64,000 nt of DNA from Viridibacterium silvisoli (GCF_036017035.1 NZ_JAYXHS010000001.1:124001-188000); one strand, 5' to 3'. Positions 1-8,927 are shown, counted from the stretch's first letter. The notes: a model not told the origin generated them from the letters alone. A program made the numbers and translations.

Positions 1-510
1 TGCGAGGCGCTTGCCGGCAGCGATCGCTTCATCTCGCCCACGCGCTTCCACAACTCCGTGCATAACGCGTCCTCCGGTTACTGGAGCATCGCCACCGGTT
101 GCATGGCGCAGTCCACCAGCCTGTGCGCCTACGATGCTAGCTTCGCAGCCGGACTGCTCGAAGCGGCCACACAGGTTGCCAGCACGGGCGATGACTGCCT
201 GCTGGTCGTGCACGACAGCGTCTACCCGCATCCGCTCGGTACGGCACGCCCACTGCTCGACAATATGGCGATCGGACTCGTCCTGTCCGCACAGGCGGGC
301 AACCGGTCACTCGCCAGGCTTGACCTCAGCCTCAGCGCTGACGCAACACTGTCCGCAGTACCGCCGGAACTGGCCGCGCTGCAGACCGGCACGCCAAGCG
401 GCCGCGCCCTGCCCTTGCTGAGCGCCGTGGCACGCAAGCAGGAAACCCGCGTGACTCTCGAGTACCTCGCGCCACTCGGCCTGAGCGTCAGCATCACGCC
501 ATGTCGTTGA
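1..510 (+). CDS. Beta-ketoacyl synthase-like protein (5' truncated), aryl-polyene type
   Basis: The reading frame is open from the first base, so the N-terminus lies outside the window; about 169 residues are visible. The segment SPTRFHNSVHNASSGYWSIA is typical of the stand-alone ketosynthase N-terminal-like proteins (Ketoacyl-synt_2 type) found in aryl polyene and xanthomonadin clusters, where they are thought to assist the chain-elongating ketosynthases. The 3' end overlaps the downstream dehydratase start by 10 bases, so the two are probably translationally coupled. Family assignment rests on this motif and on the neighbours (dehydratase, FabG, ACP, chorismatase). Which residues are catalytic cannot be judged from the fragment. 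Confidence 0.75.
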   Translation, partial: CEALAGSDRFISPTRFHNSVHNASSGYWSIATGCMAQSTSLCAYDASFAAGLLEAATQVASTGDDCLLVVHDSVYPHPLGTARPLLDNMAIGLVLSAQAGNRSLARLDLSLSADATLSAVPPELAALQTGTPSGRALPLLSAVARKQETRVTLEYLAPLGLSVSITPCR

Positions 511-998
511 GCGCGTCGACCATGCTCGATCGCCAGCAGATCGCGGCGCGCATTCCTCACACGGCAGACATGTGCCTGCTCGACAGCGTCGAGCACTGGG
601 ATGCCGACGGCATCCGCTGCCACAGTCAGAGCCATAGCAACAGCGATAACCCGCTGCGCGAAGCCGGGCAGCTCGGTGCTGCCTGCGGCGTCGAATACGC
701 GGCGCAGGCCATGGCCATCCATGGCGCCCTGCTCGCAGGCTTGTCTGATGACACGCGGCCGCGCGCCGGCTTCCTCGCCAGCATGCGCGACGTACAGTTG
801 CATGTCATGACACTGGACGACATCGTCGGCACACTGCGCGTCGAAGCAAGCCGCCTGACCGGTGACGGCCAGAGCATTCTCTACAGCTTCAAGGTCAGTG
901 CCGGCGACACAGCGCTGGTAACGGGCCGCGCCGCCGTCGTGCTCGATGCGAGCAAGATCGAAGCAAAGCAGGCTCAACAAGCAATGGAACAGAAATGA
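501..998 (+). CDS. 3-hydroxyacyl-ACP dehydratase, hotdog fold (ApeP-like)
   Basis: This 165-residue protein has the length and layout of the single-hotdog dehydratases of aryl polyene clusters, which remove water from 3-hydroxyacyl-ACP to give the trans-enoyl product left unreduced in a polyene. The central helix region (PLREAGQLGAACGVEYAAQA) and the later beta strands match the hotdog pattern. It overlaps the upstream ketosynthase-like gene by 10 bases and the downstream reductase gene by 4 (ATGA), so the three are one translational unit. An alternative start at MLDRQQ, seven codons in, would avoid the upstream overlap. Function is inferred from family and context. Confidence 0.75.
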   Translation: MSLSASTMLDRQQIAARIPHTADMCLLDSVEHWDADGIRCHSQSHSNSDNPLREAGQLGAACGVEYAAQAMAIHGALLAGLSDDTRPRAGFLASMRDVQLHVMTLDDIVGTLRVEASRLTGDGQSILYSFKVSAGDTALVTGRAAVVLDASKIEAKQAQQAMEQK

Positions 999-1714
999 AA
1001 CGCGCTCTCGTGACCGGCGGCAGTGGCGCCATTGGCAGCGCCGTGTGTCGTGCATTGGCCGTACAAGGCCACCACGTCATCGTGCACGCCAACAGCAATG
1101 CAGCACGCGCCGAAACCCTCGCCGCAGAATTGCGGGCGCAAGGCCATTCCGCCGAGGCCGTGAGCTTCGACGTGACGGATACGGCGGCATGCGAAAGTGC
1201 GCTGGCCGCACTCGTCGAGGTCGGGCCGATCCAGATCCTCGTCAATAACGCCGGCATACATGACGATGGCGTTTTCGCCGGCATGAATCACGCACAGTGG
1301 TCACGCGTCGTCGACGTCTCGCTGAACGGCTTTTTCAATGTCACGCAGCCACTGATGCTGCCGATGATCCGCACGCGTTGGGGACGCATCGTGAATATGT
1401 CATCGGTCGCTGCGATTACCGGCAATCGCGGTCAGGTGAACTACTCAGCCGCCAAGGGCGCGCTGCAATCGGCGACGCGTGCGCTGTCCCTCGAAGTGGC
1501 TAGCCGCGGCGTTACGGTGAACGCAGTGGCGCCAGGCATCATCGCCTCGGAGATGACGGAAGGCGTTTTCGACAAGGAGACGATCGATCGCATGGTGCCC
1601 GTGAAACGCGCGGGCACCGCCGACGAAGTGGCCGCGCTGGTTGCCTTCCTCGCCTCGGATGCATCGGCCTACATCACAGGGCAGACCATCTCGATCAACG
1701 GCGGCATGGCCTGA
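995..1714 (+). CDS. 3-oxoacyl-ACP reductase, SDR family (FabG-like)
   Basis: This 239-residue short-chain dehydrogenase would reduce 3-oxoacyl-ACP to 3-hydroxyacyl-ACP with NADPH. Visible hallmarks are the N-terminal cofactor motif GGSGAIGSA (residues 8-16), the NNAG structural motif, an SSV catalytic serine region, the YSAAKG catalytic Tyr/Lys pair and a C-terminal GQTISINGGMA. Its start overlaps the dehydratase stop (ATGA). The gene ends only 12 bases from the end of the convergent glycosyltransferase gene, with no terminator hairpin visible between them. A dedicated pathway enzyme is more likely than the housekeeping FabG, given its partners. Confidence 0.88.
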   Translation: MKRALVTGGSGAIGSAVCRALAVQGHHVIVHANSNAARAETLAAELRAQGHSAEAVSFDVTDTAACESALAALVEVGPIQILVNNAGIHDDGVFAGMNHAQWSRVVDVSLNGFFNVTQPLMLPMIRTRWGRIVNMSSVAAITGNRGQVNYSAAKGALQSATRALSLEVASRGVTVNAVAPGIIASEMTEGVFDKETIDRMVPVKRAGTADEVAALVAFLASDASAYITGQTISINGGMA

Positions 1715-1726
1715 GCCTGACAAGCC

Positions 1727-2506
1727 TCAGGTAGCGACCCTGCGCCAAAACAAGAGCGGCAAACGCAGGATTGCTCCCACAGCCAGGCGACTGTACATCC
1801 AGGTCAGCAAGACATTGTCACGCAGGTAATTGAAGTGCGAGACGCCGCCCTCATCGGCCCGCAGGTACTTCACCGGCGCAGCAATATTGAACGGCTTCAC
1901 GCCGCGCCAGCACAGGCGTACAGCAGCTTCCGGATCGAAATCGAAGCGCCGCATCCAGCGCTTGCCGTGCATGACATCTGCAAGTTGCGCAACGGGATAG
2001 ACGCGAAAGCCATAGAGCGCATCGCCGACACCGGCCCACAACGTGAGCAGATTGACGAGGGCGTTGGAAATCTTGCGCCCCCTGACCCGCACAGCCGGCG
2101 CACTATCGTCAAAAACCGGGCGACCCAGCACCATGGCCGCGGGCGCAGCCTGTGACTTCGCCATGAAGGCCGGAATCAGTTCGGCCGGATGCTGGCCATC
2201 CGAATCCATCGTCAAGGCGTGGGTGAAGCCCGCGGCGGCGGCCAGCTCCAGGCCATGCAGGACGGCGGCGCCCTTGCCCTGATTCTCGGGCAATACGATC
2301 ACACGCAAACCGGCATCGTCGCGCGCCAGCGCCTGCAGGCGCTCGGCCGTGCCATCAGTACTGCCATCGACAACGACCCACACCGGCGACCACTGCGCGC
2401 GCGCAGCACTGACGGTGCCGAACACGCTCTCGCCCGGGTTGTAGCTCGGGATCAGGACCAGATGCGTTTGCGAGGCCTGCGTCGCGGCAGAGGACAGAGC
2501 GTTCAT
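1727..2506 (-). CDS. Family 2 glycosyltransferase of the pigment cluster
   Basis: The product (259 residues from the ATG at 2506) carries the GT-A pattern: LVLIPSYNPG near the N-terminus, VVDGSTDGT, LPENQGKGAA and the metal-binding MDSDGQHP. The C-terminal part is hydrophobic (LRDNVLLTWMYSRLAVGAI), suggesting peripheral membrane association. Comparable glycosyltransferases sit in aryl polyene and xanthomonadin loci, where they may modify the lipid head group. I prefer the ATG at 2506 to one 17 codons upstream because it overlaps the preceding acyltransferase stop by 4 bases (ATGA). It is the last gene of the six-gene leftward operon. Confidence 0.82.
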   Translation of the reverse strand: MNALSSAATQASQTHLVLIPSYNPGESVFGTVSAARAQWSPVWVVVDGSTDGTAERLQALARDDAGLRVIVLPENQGKGAAVLHGLELAAAAGFTHALTMDSDGQHPAELIPAFMAKSQAAPAAMVLGRPVFDDSAPAVRVRGRKISNALVNLLTLWAGVGDALYGFRVYPVAQLADVMHGKRWMRRFDFDPEAAVRLCWRGVKPFNIAAPVKYLRADEGGVSHFNYLRDNVLLTWMYSRLAVGAILRLPLLFWRRVAT

Positions 2507-3318
2507 GAACCCACGGCCTGACTGCAGGGTTGCTCCGTTGCCGCGGGCAATTCGCACGCGCTGGGGAAATGCACGCCGGCCAGCTGGCGCCTGAACGAGG
2601 CTTCGAGCAATACCGGCAGCTGACGTGAATCATGCGGCGCTTCGAGGCGCTCGCCGAGACGGAAGGAGAAATGTACCGGCATGTCCGGGCGCCGCAACCA
2701 AGCCCAGCCCTTGCCGAGAAACGCCGAGTCGGTCTCGATGATCAGGGTCTGCACCGGCACGCCGGCACGCGCCGCAACCACGCCGACGCTACCGCGCAGG
2801 GGATTGATCGGCCCCCGCTCGGTACGCGTACCCTCGGGAAACATCAGCACATGCTGGCCCTCGGCCAGAGCTTCGATCGAGAGTGCCGTGGTCCCCAGAA
2901 ACCAGTCGTTACGAATGTAGCCTGCGAGACGCGCGCCCACGCCCATGAGGAAGCTGTCGAGCAGGCTGGCCTTGGTGACACAGACGATGCCCGACAGGCG
3001 CGACAGCACCATCGGCGCATCGATACGTGTCGGGTGATTGGGTGCAATGATCATCGGCGGCGCATCGCGCAGTGCGTCCAGCGCGCTCAGATCGAAACGC
3101 GCCACGCCGATCAGCTCCAGCCACCACAGGTACAGGCGGAAGCCACGCATCACGCCCTGACGGCCGAAGCGGCGTGCCACGGCCTTCGGCAGTAGCAGCT
3201 CCGCCGGAATGGCGATGACGGTCCATACGATACAGCCGAGCGCCAGAGAACCCAGGCCCAGCCACAGAAGTACGTGCTCGCGCGCATGGCGCAGCAGCGT
3301 TGCCAATCGGTCCATCAA
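2503..3318 (-). CDS. 1-acyl-glycerol-3-phosphate acyltransferase-like (LPLAT) protein
   Basis: This 271-residue membrane-bound acyltransferase has an N-terminal hydrophobic segment (VLLWLGLGSLALGCIVWTVI), the HX4D catalytic motif as NHPTRID and the substrate-binding FPEGTRT motif. In aryl polyene clusters such enzymes are proposed to transfer the polyenoyl chain from ACP to a lipid acceptor, anchoring the pigment in the outer membrane. ATG codons lie at 3318 and 3315; either could be used. It is followed by the glycosyltransferase with a 4-base overlap, so acyl transfer and head-group decoration are probably coupled steps. Confidence 0.85.
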   Translation of the reverse strand: MMDRLATLLRHAREHVLLWLGLGSLALGCIVWTVIAIPAELLLPKAVARRFGRQGVMRGFRLYLWWLELIGVARFDLSALDALRDAPPMIIAPNHPTRIDAPMVLSRLSGIVCVTKASLLDSFLMGVGARLAGYIRNDWFLGTTALSIEALAEGQHVLMFPEGTRTERGPINPLRGSVGVVAARAGVPVQTLIIETDSAFLGKGWAWLRRPDMPVHFSFRLGERLEAPHDSRQLPVLLEASFRRQLAGVHFPSACELPAATEQPCSQAVGS

Positions 3319-3347
3319 TACTCCAATGCCAACCTGTCAGTGCAGGC

Positions 3348-4457
3348 TCAGGCAAAACCGACCGCTTCGATCTCAACCAGCAATTCAGCACGACACACAT
3401 CAGCGCGCAAAACGACCATATTGATCGTCTCCCCCTCGCTACCCAGCACGCGATGGACTGTGTCGGCCACCATGAGTGCGTCTTCCGGTCGACGCACAAA
3501 CACCTTGTAGCACAGCTTGTGTGACGAAAATGCGTCACGGCCCAATCCTCGATTGGCTTCTGCTACAACCGTCACGATATTGCGCAATGATTCTTCGGTC
3601 TGCGCCACGACGTCGCCGAGATGCACGCTTTCGTGGCCAACGATACTCGCCGTGCCGGAGACGAAGAGCACCTGACCACCCTTCGCGTCACTCAATACGC
3701 TGCCGCGCGAGAAACTCGGGCTCTTCGGCCCATAGCGTTCCGGGTAGCGGTAAGCGCTGACCTGGCGCGGATTTTCGACACAACGTGGTGCCTGGCGCGC
3801 TGCCAGCGCATACACCGTCAACGGCCCGCCCTGCGTGCCCAATGCGCAGGCAGCCGGAGCGCCTACGTCGGCCGAATGCTCGGAAGCCTCGAAGGCCGCC
3901 TGGCGCCCGATGTTGAACAAGCGGTAGCGCTCCAGCGTGCCGAGCTGATTGGCCTGGTGGCGATTGATGTCGGCAAAGTAATTCCAGCACCGCACAAGAT
4001 GCCCGAAACCTTCCGCTGCCATCACATCAAACAGGGTCGTATAAGCCTGCTGCGCGGCAGCGGCGATATCACGCGCTACCTCACGAGGGCGCTCGCCACT
4101 CTGCTCGGCCAGCGTGATGGCCACGAACAGCAAATCATCCGTGCAACGATATCGGGCGGGGCCGCGCACGCCTTCTCGCACGGCACCGCTGACACGCCAC
4201 TGTTCCATGACGCCCCCCGCCTGATCGCCAGTAGCGGCTTCGGCAGGCAAAGGCGACATGGCGATCTGGATGTCGACGCCTGCGCTTGCGCCACCAGCGA
4301 GCACGACATCGCTATGCCACACCGCGCCAAGCAGCCTTGCATCGCCGGCATCCGGCGCGGCAGCGCAGGCGACTTCCAGCGACAACACGCCCGTCGAGCC
4401 GCCGTGAGGTTGCGAGCGGGGCTGAGAACGAGGCTGAGAGTCGGACATTGCTCCCAT
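3348..4457 (-). CDS. Chorismatase, FkbO/Hyg5/XanB2 family (hydroxybenzoate-forming)
   Basis: The 369-residue product resembles chorismatases that split chorismate into pyruvate plus a hydroxybenzoate or dihydrodiene. Recognisable stretches are YRCTDDLLFVAITL, HLVRCWNYFADIN, SAYRYPERYGPKSPSFSRG, FVSGTASIVGHESVHLGDV and CYKVFVRRPEDA. In Xanthomonas the family member XanB2 makes the 3-hydroxybenzoate starter of xanthomonadin, so this gene would supply the aryl head. The start at 4457 shares its A with the upstream ketosynthase stop (TGATG arrangement), which argues for coupling; a second ATG three codons later (4448) is possible. Whether the product is 3- or 4-hydroxybenzoate cannot be told here. 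Confidence 0.85.
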   Translation of the reverse strand: MGAMSDSQPRSQPRSQPHGGSTGVLSLEVACAAAPDAGDARLLGAVWHSDVVLAGGASAGVDIQIAMSPLPAEAATGDQAGGVMEQWRVSGAVREGVRGPARYRCTDDLLFVAITLAEQSGERPREVARDIAAAAQQAYTTLFDVMAAEGFGHLVRCWNYFADINRHQANQLGTLERYRLFNIGRQAAFEASEHSADVGAPAACALGTQGGPLTVYALAARQAPRCVENPRQVSAYRYPERYGPKSPSFSRGSVLSDAKGGQVLFVSGTASIVGHESVHLGDVVAQTEESLRNIVTVVAEANRGLGRDAFSSHKLCYKVFVRRPEDALMVADTVHRVLGSEGETINMVVLRADVCRAELLVEIEAVGFA

Positions 4458-5749
4458 CACTCGGCCTGCCGGAAAGCCAGCACCGCGTTGCTGCCGCCAA
4501 ACGCGAAGGAATTGGACAGGGCTGCGCGCAGGCTGGTCGTGCGCAGCGCCTCGCCCATGACGTGACGTACGCCGAGACAATCGTCTGCGGGCGTTTCGAG
4601 TTGCTGCGTATGGGGAATGCTCTGCCGATGCAACGCCAGCACGGTGATCAACGCTTCAATCGCTCCCGTAGCGCCAAGCAGATGGCCATGCGCAGCCTTG
4701 GTCGCACTCACAGGCAACTGCGCAGCATGTGCGCCAAAGACCTCGCGCAGCGCAGCGATTTCAGCGGGGTCACCTTCGCGCGTGGCCGTGCCGTGCGCGT
4801 TCACGTAACCCACATCGGCGGCCGACAGTCCGCCCTGACGCATCGCCGCGTCGATTGCGCGGATCTGCCCTTGCGCATCCGGCTTGACGAGGTGGGTGTT
4901 GTCGCAACTGCTGCCGTAGCCCACGACTTCGGCGTAGATCTTCGCACCACGCTCGAGGGCATGCGACCACTCTTCAAGGATCAGTGCGGCACCGCCCTCG
5001 CCCAGCACCAGACCTGCGCGCTTCGGGTGGAAGGGGCGGCAGGCGGCAGGCGCCGTTTCTTCATCGCCGGGCGCCAACACGCGCATGGCATCCCAGGCGC
5101 GAATCACCGCTTCTGACAGAGGGGCTTCCGAACCACCTGCCACGACAATCTTGTCGCGCCCCTGACGAATGCGCTCGAAGGCATCACCGACCGCCACAGC
5201 AGACGAGGCGCAAGCCACGGAATATGTCGTGCACGCACTACCCAGGCCGAGACGGATGGCGATCTGCGAGGCACAGGCATTGTTCATCGCCAGCACCACG
5301 GACAGCGGCGGCACGCGGTCACGGCCGTTGATCATGATGTCGCGATAGCCCTGCTCGAAGGTCATCGTGCCACCGACACCGGTGCCCCACGAGACCCCGC
5401 AGCGCACATCGCCCTTCATGCCTTCGGCATCGAGGCCGGCATCAGCCCAGGCACGATAAGCAGCCGCAGCGCCGAGCTGACTGTAGCGGTCCATGGTGGC
5501 GGTCTGCACGCGCCCGACGGCCGCGAGCGAATCGAAATCAGCGCAATGGATCGCAGGGATCTGCAATGCGTCAACCGCTTGCGGGTGACGGAACAGACGG
5601 ATGAAGGACTCGCCGCCCAGCAATCTGTTGAAGAAGTCATGCGCATCGGCGGTCGCAGGAGCCGTCACGCCAAGGCCGGTGACCGCCACGCGAAAAACGC
5701 CAGGCTGCGAAGCGCTCAGGGACGCGCCCCGGGGTGCTGCATCATGCAT
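4457..5749 (-). CDS. Beta-ketoacyl-ACP synthase, FabF/KAS II-like
   Basis: The 430-residue condensing enzyme carries the nucleophile Cys180 in VACASSA and the two histidines in NAHGTAT and KAAHGHLLGATGA, with the C-terminal NSFAFGGSNAV loop. It would elongate the polyene chain on the dedicated ACP encoded just upstream. The ATG at 5749 overlaps the ACP gene by 8 bases; a TTG at 5785 would add 12 residues and overlap more, so I prefer the ATG. The N-terminal 20 or so residues are low in conservation. Order with ACP and chorismatase fits an aryl polyene pathway rather than primary fatty acid synthesis. Confidence 0.88.
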   Translation of the reverse strand: MHDAAPRGASLSASQPGVFRVAVTGLGVTAPATADAHDFFNRLLGGESFIRLFRHPQAVDALQIPAIHCADFDSLAAVGRVQTATMDRYSQLGAAAAYRAWADAGLDAEGMKGDVRCGVSWGTGVGGTMTFEQGYRDIMINGRDRVPPLSVVLAMNNACASQIAIRLGLGSACTTYSVACASSAVAVGDAFERIRQGRDKIVVAGGSEAPLSEAVIRAWDAMRVLAPGDEETAPAACRPFHPKRAGLVLGEGGAALILEEWSHALERGAKIYAEVVGYGSSCDNTHLVKPDAQGQIRAIDAAMRQGGLSAADVGYVNAHGTATREGDPAEIAALREVFGAHAAQLPVSATKAAHGHLLGATGAIEALITVLALHRQSIPHTQQLETPADDCLGVRHVMGEALRTTSLRAALSNSFAFGGSNAVLAFRQAE

Positions 5750-5984
5750 CTGCTTTGGGCTGGAGGTAGGAGTCAAAAACTTCAATCAATTGGGCCACGG
5801 TTTCGGGGCGTGGCAAATCATTGGGCAATTTGATCTTGAGTTGATCTTCAAAATCGAACATCAGGTCCAGAAGCATCAGCGAATCGACGCCAATGGATTC
5901 CAGCGTCGCTTCCGGCGTGATGTTCTCAGCGGGCGTGCCTACTTTCTTCGAAATGTATTCCCTGACTTGTTCCAGCGTATCCAT
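5742..5984 (-). CDS. Acyl carrier protein of the pigment cluster
   Basis: This 80-residue acidic protein has the ACP fold signature with the phosphopantetheine attachment Ser35 in the sequence IGVDSLMLLDL. It would carry growing polyene intermediates between the ketosynthase, reductase and dehydratase encoded nearby. The C-terminal tail SYLQPKADA overlaps the start of the ketosynthase gene, so ACP and its main partner are probably translated together. It is too divergent from the usual DSLDxVEL pattern to be taken for the housekeeping AcpP. The 87 bases between it and the halogenase gene show no clear terminator. Confidence 0.9.
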   Translation of the reverse strand: MDTLEQVREYISKKVGTPAENITPEATLESIGVDSLMLLDLMFDFEDQLKIKLPNDLPRPETVAQLIEVFDSYLQPKADA

Positions 5985-6071
5985 GGCAAAGCCTCGCGAA
6001 GTAGGTGGTTGTGATTTTATCCGATTCGGTGTTCCGGGCAGCTGCAGCGGGCGAGCGGCGCCCGCGCTGGC

Positions 6072-7487
6072 TCAGACATCAGTACCGGCTGCCAACGATT
6101 TCTTGTGGTTGCTGCGGCGCCAGAGCCAGGTCTTGAAGGCCTGCGGCCAGATCGAGAGGCAGGAGCAGTAGTAGATGACCTTGAAGCCCAAGAGGCGCGG
6201 CCCGACCGGCGTATTGCGGAAGATGTCGCCGGCGAGAATGGACAGCAACGCCTCCTGCATGCGCCAGACATTGCGCGGCTGCATGAAGATCTTGCGGATC
6301 GCCGGCGAGGTGATGCGATAGATGAACCACGAGAACATCTTCGGCCCGTGCACCATGGTCTTTTCAAAGCGACGGAAGGCCTTCTCGGCCATCCTCACCT
6401 CACCCCTCAGCCAGTGATCCACGGCGGCAGCGCTTTCGAAGGCGCTGTGCATGGCCAGGAACACGCCGGACGAGAACATCGGGTCGACGAACGCATAGGC
6501 GTCGCCGATCATGGCGAAATTCTGGCCGCGACAGTACGACGAGCTGTACGAGAAATTACCGGTCGCCGTCGCCGGCTCGACCATGGTCGCATCCTTCAGC
6601 CGCTCGGCCAGCTTGGGCGCCAACGCCACGGTTTCCATGAGGAAGGTGGAAGGGTCGCTCTTGCGGGTCTTGAAATAGGCCGGCGAAGCCACGGCGCCCA
6701 CGCTGACCGTGCCGTCCAGCAGCGGGATGAACCAGAACCAGCCGTGATCGAACCAGAACAGGGAGATATTGCCCTCGCGACGCCCCTCGCCACGCATGGC
6801 GCCCGTGAAGTGACCAAACAGGGCTGCGCTGCTGTGTTCCGGATTGCGCTTCTTGATCCCGAACTGGTTGGACAGCAATGTGTCGCGCCCGCTGGCATCG
6901 ATGACGAAGCGGGGGCGCCATTCGGTCTCGCTGCCATCGTCGCTCTTCACTTTCACGAGGGCGCGACCATCGCCGCCCTTGCCCGCATCCAGATCAACGA
7001 AGTGCGCACGGGCGCCCTCGAAGGTGCGCGCGCCCCGTCGGGCGGCATGCCGGAACAGCAACTCATCGAACTCGGAGCGGCGCACATGCACGGCATACGG
7101 GAAGCTCTTGTCCATCGCTTCGGCGAAGAAGAAGTCGCTGGTATGGTCATGCCAGGGGGATATGAATTCAGCACCGTACTTGGTGATGCCGATCCGTTCC
7201 ACGTCCTTGCGCACGCCCAGCCGGTCAAACAGCGGCATGTTCAATGGCAACAGCGACTCGCCGATGTGGAAACGCGGGTGATGCGCTTTCTCGAGCAAGA
7301 CCACGTCATGGCCTTTGTCTGCCAGCAAGGCCGCCACGGTCGAGCCAGCAGGACCGCCACCGATGACCAGTACGTCGGGCGTCATACCGGTATGGGTCTT
7401 CATGCCCATCGCGGTCGGCATCGCACCCATTTCCTCCATCACCGCACTGCTCACCGAACTATTCACAACGCCCCCTCTGTGTTCCAT
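6072..7487 (-). CDS. Flavin-dependent halogenase homologue (FAD oxidoreductase)
   Basis: The 471-residue protein has the FAD-binding VIGGGPAGST motif (residues 41-50), HIGESLLP (about 74-81), a Lys103 in ITKYGAEF, the WxWxIP halogenase signature intact as WFWFIP (250-255) and a DPMFSSG motif. These are the marks of flavin-dependent halogenases acting on ACP-bound or phenolic substrates; Lys103 is a plausible position for the catalytic lysine. Xanthomonadins are brominated aryl polyenes, so halogenation of the aryl head is the likely role. GGAG lies 5 bases before the ATG at 7487. It is the first gene of the leftward operon. The N-terminal 35 residues are extra relative to the FAD domain. Confidence 0.82.
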   Translation of the reverse strand: MEHRGGVVNSSVSSAVMEEMGAMPTAMGMKTHTGMTPDVLVIGGGPAGSTVAALLADKGHDVVLLEKAHHPRFHIGESLLPLNMPLFDRLGVRKDVERIGITKYGAEFISPWHDHTSDFFFAEAMDKSFPYAVHVRRSEFDELLFRHAARRGARTFEGARAHFVDLDAGKGGDGRALVKVKSDDGSETEWRPRFVIDASGRDTLLSNQFGIKKRNPEHSSAALFGHFTGAMRGEGRREGNISLFWFDHGWFWFIPLLDGTVSVGAVASPAYFKTRKSDPSTFLMETVALAPKLAERLKDATMVEPATATGNFSYSSSYCRGQNFAMIGDAYAFVDPMFSSGVFLAMHSAFESAAAVDHWLRGEVRMAEKAFRRFEKTMVHGPKMFSWFIYRITSPAIRKIFMQPRNVWRMQEALLSILAGDIFRNTPVGPRLLGFKVIYYCSCLSIWPQAFKTWLWRRSNHKKSLAAGTDV

Positions 7488-7497
7488 GCCGACTCCG

Positions 7498-7503
7498 TAT
7501 AAT
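7498..7503 (+). promoter_or_regulatory. Candidate -10 box for the antiporter gene
   Basis: A perfect TATAAT preceded by CG (CGTATAAT) lies between the divergent halogenase and antiporter genes. The -35 region is not recognisable. The same CGTATAAT context occurs before uppP at 15781. A start near 7510 would give a leader of about 85 bases and makes the ATG at 7596 more plausible than the one at 7518. Confidence 0.4.
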
Positions 7504-7595
7504 CCGGCAAAGATAGCATGTCGGCACTCCTCCCGGAACGCTGGCCAGACAGGCAGCCCCCCGCTGCAAGCCGCATTCCGACGGACAAGACCATC

Positions 7596-8924
7596 ATGTC
7601 AACAGTCGTACAGACAGCCCAGTCAGCCGTGCATCAGAGCGAATCGCTGCTCGCCGGCATCCTCATCCAGCTCGCCATCATCGTTGCCGCCGGTCGCCTC
7701 GGCGGGGAGCTTGCCGCGCGCTTTGGCCAGGCCAGAGTAGTAGGTGAAATGCTGGTCGGCATCCTGCTCGGTCCGACCCTGTTCGGGGCCCTTGCGCCCG
7801 AGTTGTTCCGCATCGTTTTCACCGATGTGCCAAGCGCACCGATGATGATCCTTAGCCAGATCGGTCTGATCCTGCTGATGTTCGAGATCGGCATGGAGTT
7901 CGACTTCTCGCTGCTGGCACACAACCACCACAAACGCGCGACGACTTACGTCTCCATCCTCGGCATCATCCTACCGTTCGCGCTCGGGCTCATCTTTGGC
8001 TACTACGCCGCGCCAGTGCTGGCGCCCGGCATCAATCAGGTCGGCTGCGCGCTGTTCGTGGCGACGGCATTCTCGATCACGGCCCTGCCCACGCTGGGCC
8101 GCATCCTGATGGAATTCCGCCTGACACGCGCACCGATAGGCGTTGTGGCAATCAGTGCTGCCGCCATCAACGATGTCGTCGGCTGGCTGATCCTGATGGT
8201 CGTCTCGGCGCTCGCGATCTCGAGCTTTTCGTTTGGCAGTTTCTCGTTGCGTCTGGTGGCGCTGGCGATTTATGGCGTGGTCTGCTGGTATCTGGTTCGC
8301 CCGCAACTGCGTCGCCTGATCGGCCTCGAGACGCGCCGCAGCCCGGGCCTTTCCAGCAACCTGCTGGCCTCCACGCTGGTTCTGCTGTTCGTGTCGGCCC
8401 TCACGACTTACCTGATCGGCATATTCGCGATTTTCGGCGGTTTCATGCTCGGCCTGCTGGTGCACGACCAACGCGAATTCACCGAACAATGGGCAGACAA
8501 GGTGGGCCGCTTCGTGCAGGTACTGCTGCTACCGGTGTTCTTCACCTACACCGGACTGCGCACCAATGTCGGCTCGCTCACGACAGCCGGCGACTGGCTG
8601 TGGTGCGTCGCGCTGATCGGCGTCGCCACGCTGGGCAAATTCGGCGGCGGCTACATCGCCGGGCGTCTCGCGGGCACCGACCACGTCAGCGCCAAGATCC
8701 TGGGGCTGCTGATGAACACGCGCGGCCTGATGGAATTGATCGTGCTCAACATCGGCCTCGACATGGGCTTCATCTCGCAGAAGCTGTTCACCATGCTTGT
8801 GCTGATGGCGCTGGTGTCCAACGTCATGACCACACCGGGCCTCAAGCGCTGGTTACCGAAACTTGGCGACCGCTACAGGACAGCGGAAGACAAGGGCGCG
8901 ACCACACACCAGCCCACGGGCTGA
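7596..8924 (+). CDS. Monovalent cation:proton antiporter, CPA2 (KefB-like) family
   Basis: This membrane protein of about 442 residues is made almost entirely of hydrophobic helices (roughly 12) and matches the Na+/H+ exchanger domain of the CPA2 family. Diagnostic segments are ARVVGEMLVGILLGPTLFG, LLMFEIGMEFDF and AAAINDVVGWLIL, the last holding the acidic transport residue. No C-terminal RCK/TrkA-N nucleotide-binding domain is present, unlike full-length KefB/KefC, so it is a transport domain only. I chose the ATG at 7596 because the 26 codons before it look like leader sequence rather than membrane protein. It is monocistronic, ending at a shared terminator. Confidence 0.85.
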   Translation: MSTVVQTAQSAVHQSESLLAGILIQLAIIVAAGRLGGELAARFGQARVVGEMLVGILLGPTLFGALAPELFRIVFTDVPSAPMMILSQIGLILLMFEIGMEFDFSLLAHNHHKRATTYVSILGIILPFALGLIFGYYAAPVLAPGINQVGCALFVATAFSITALPTLGRILMEFRLTRAPIGVVAISAAAINDVVGWLILMVVSALAISSFSFGSFSLRLVALAIYGVVCWYLVRPQLRRLIGLETRRSPGLSSNLLASTLVLLFVSALTTYLIGIFAIFGGFMLGLLVHDQREFTEQWADKVGRFVQVLLLPVFFTYTGLRTNVGSLTTAGDWLWCVALIGVATLGKFGGGYIAGRLAGTDHVSAKILGLLMNTRGLMELIVLNIGLDMGFISQKLFTMLVLMALVSNVMTTPGLKRWLPKLGDRYRTAEDKGATTHQPTG

Positions 8925-8927
8925 ATG

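Noticed and set aside
6105..7502. A 465-codon open frame antisense to the halogenase gene
   Set aside because: Low-complexity shadow composition, no motif, and full coverage by a gene with intact FAD and WxWxIP motifs.
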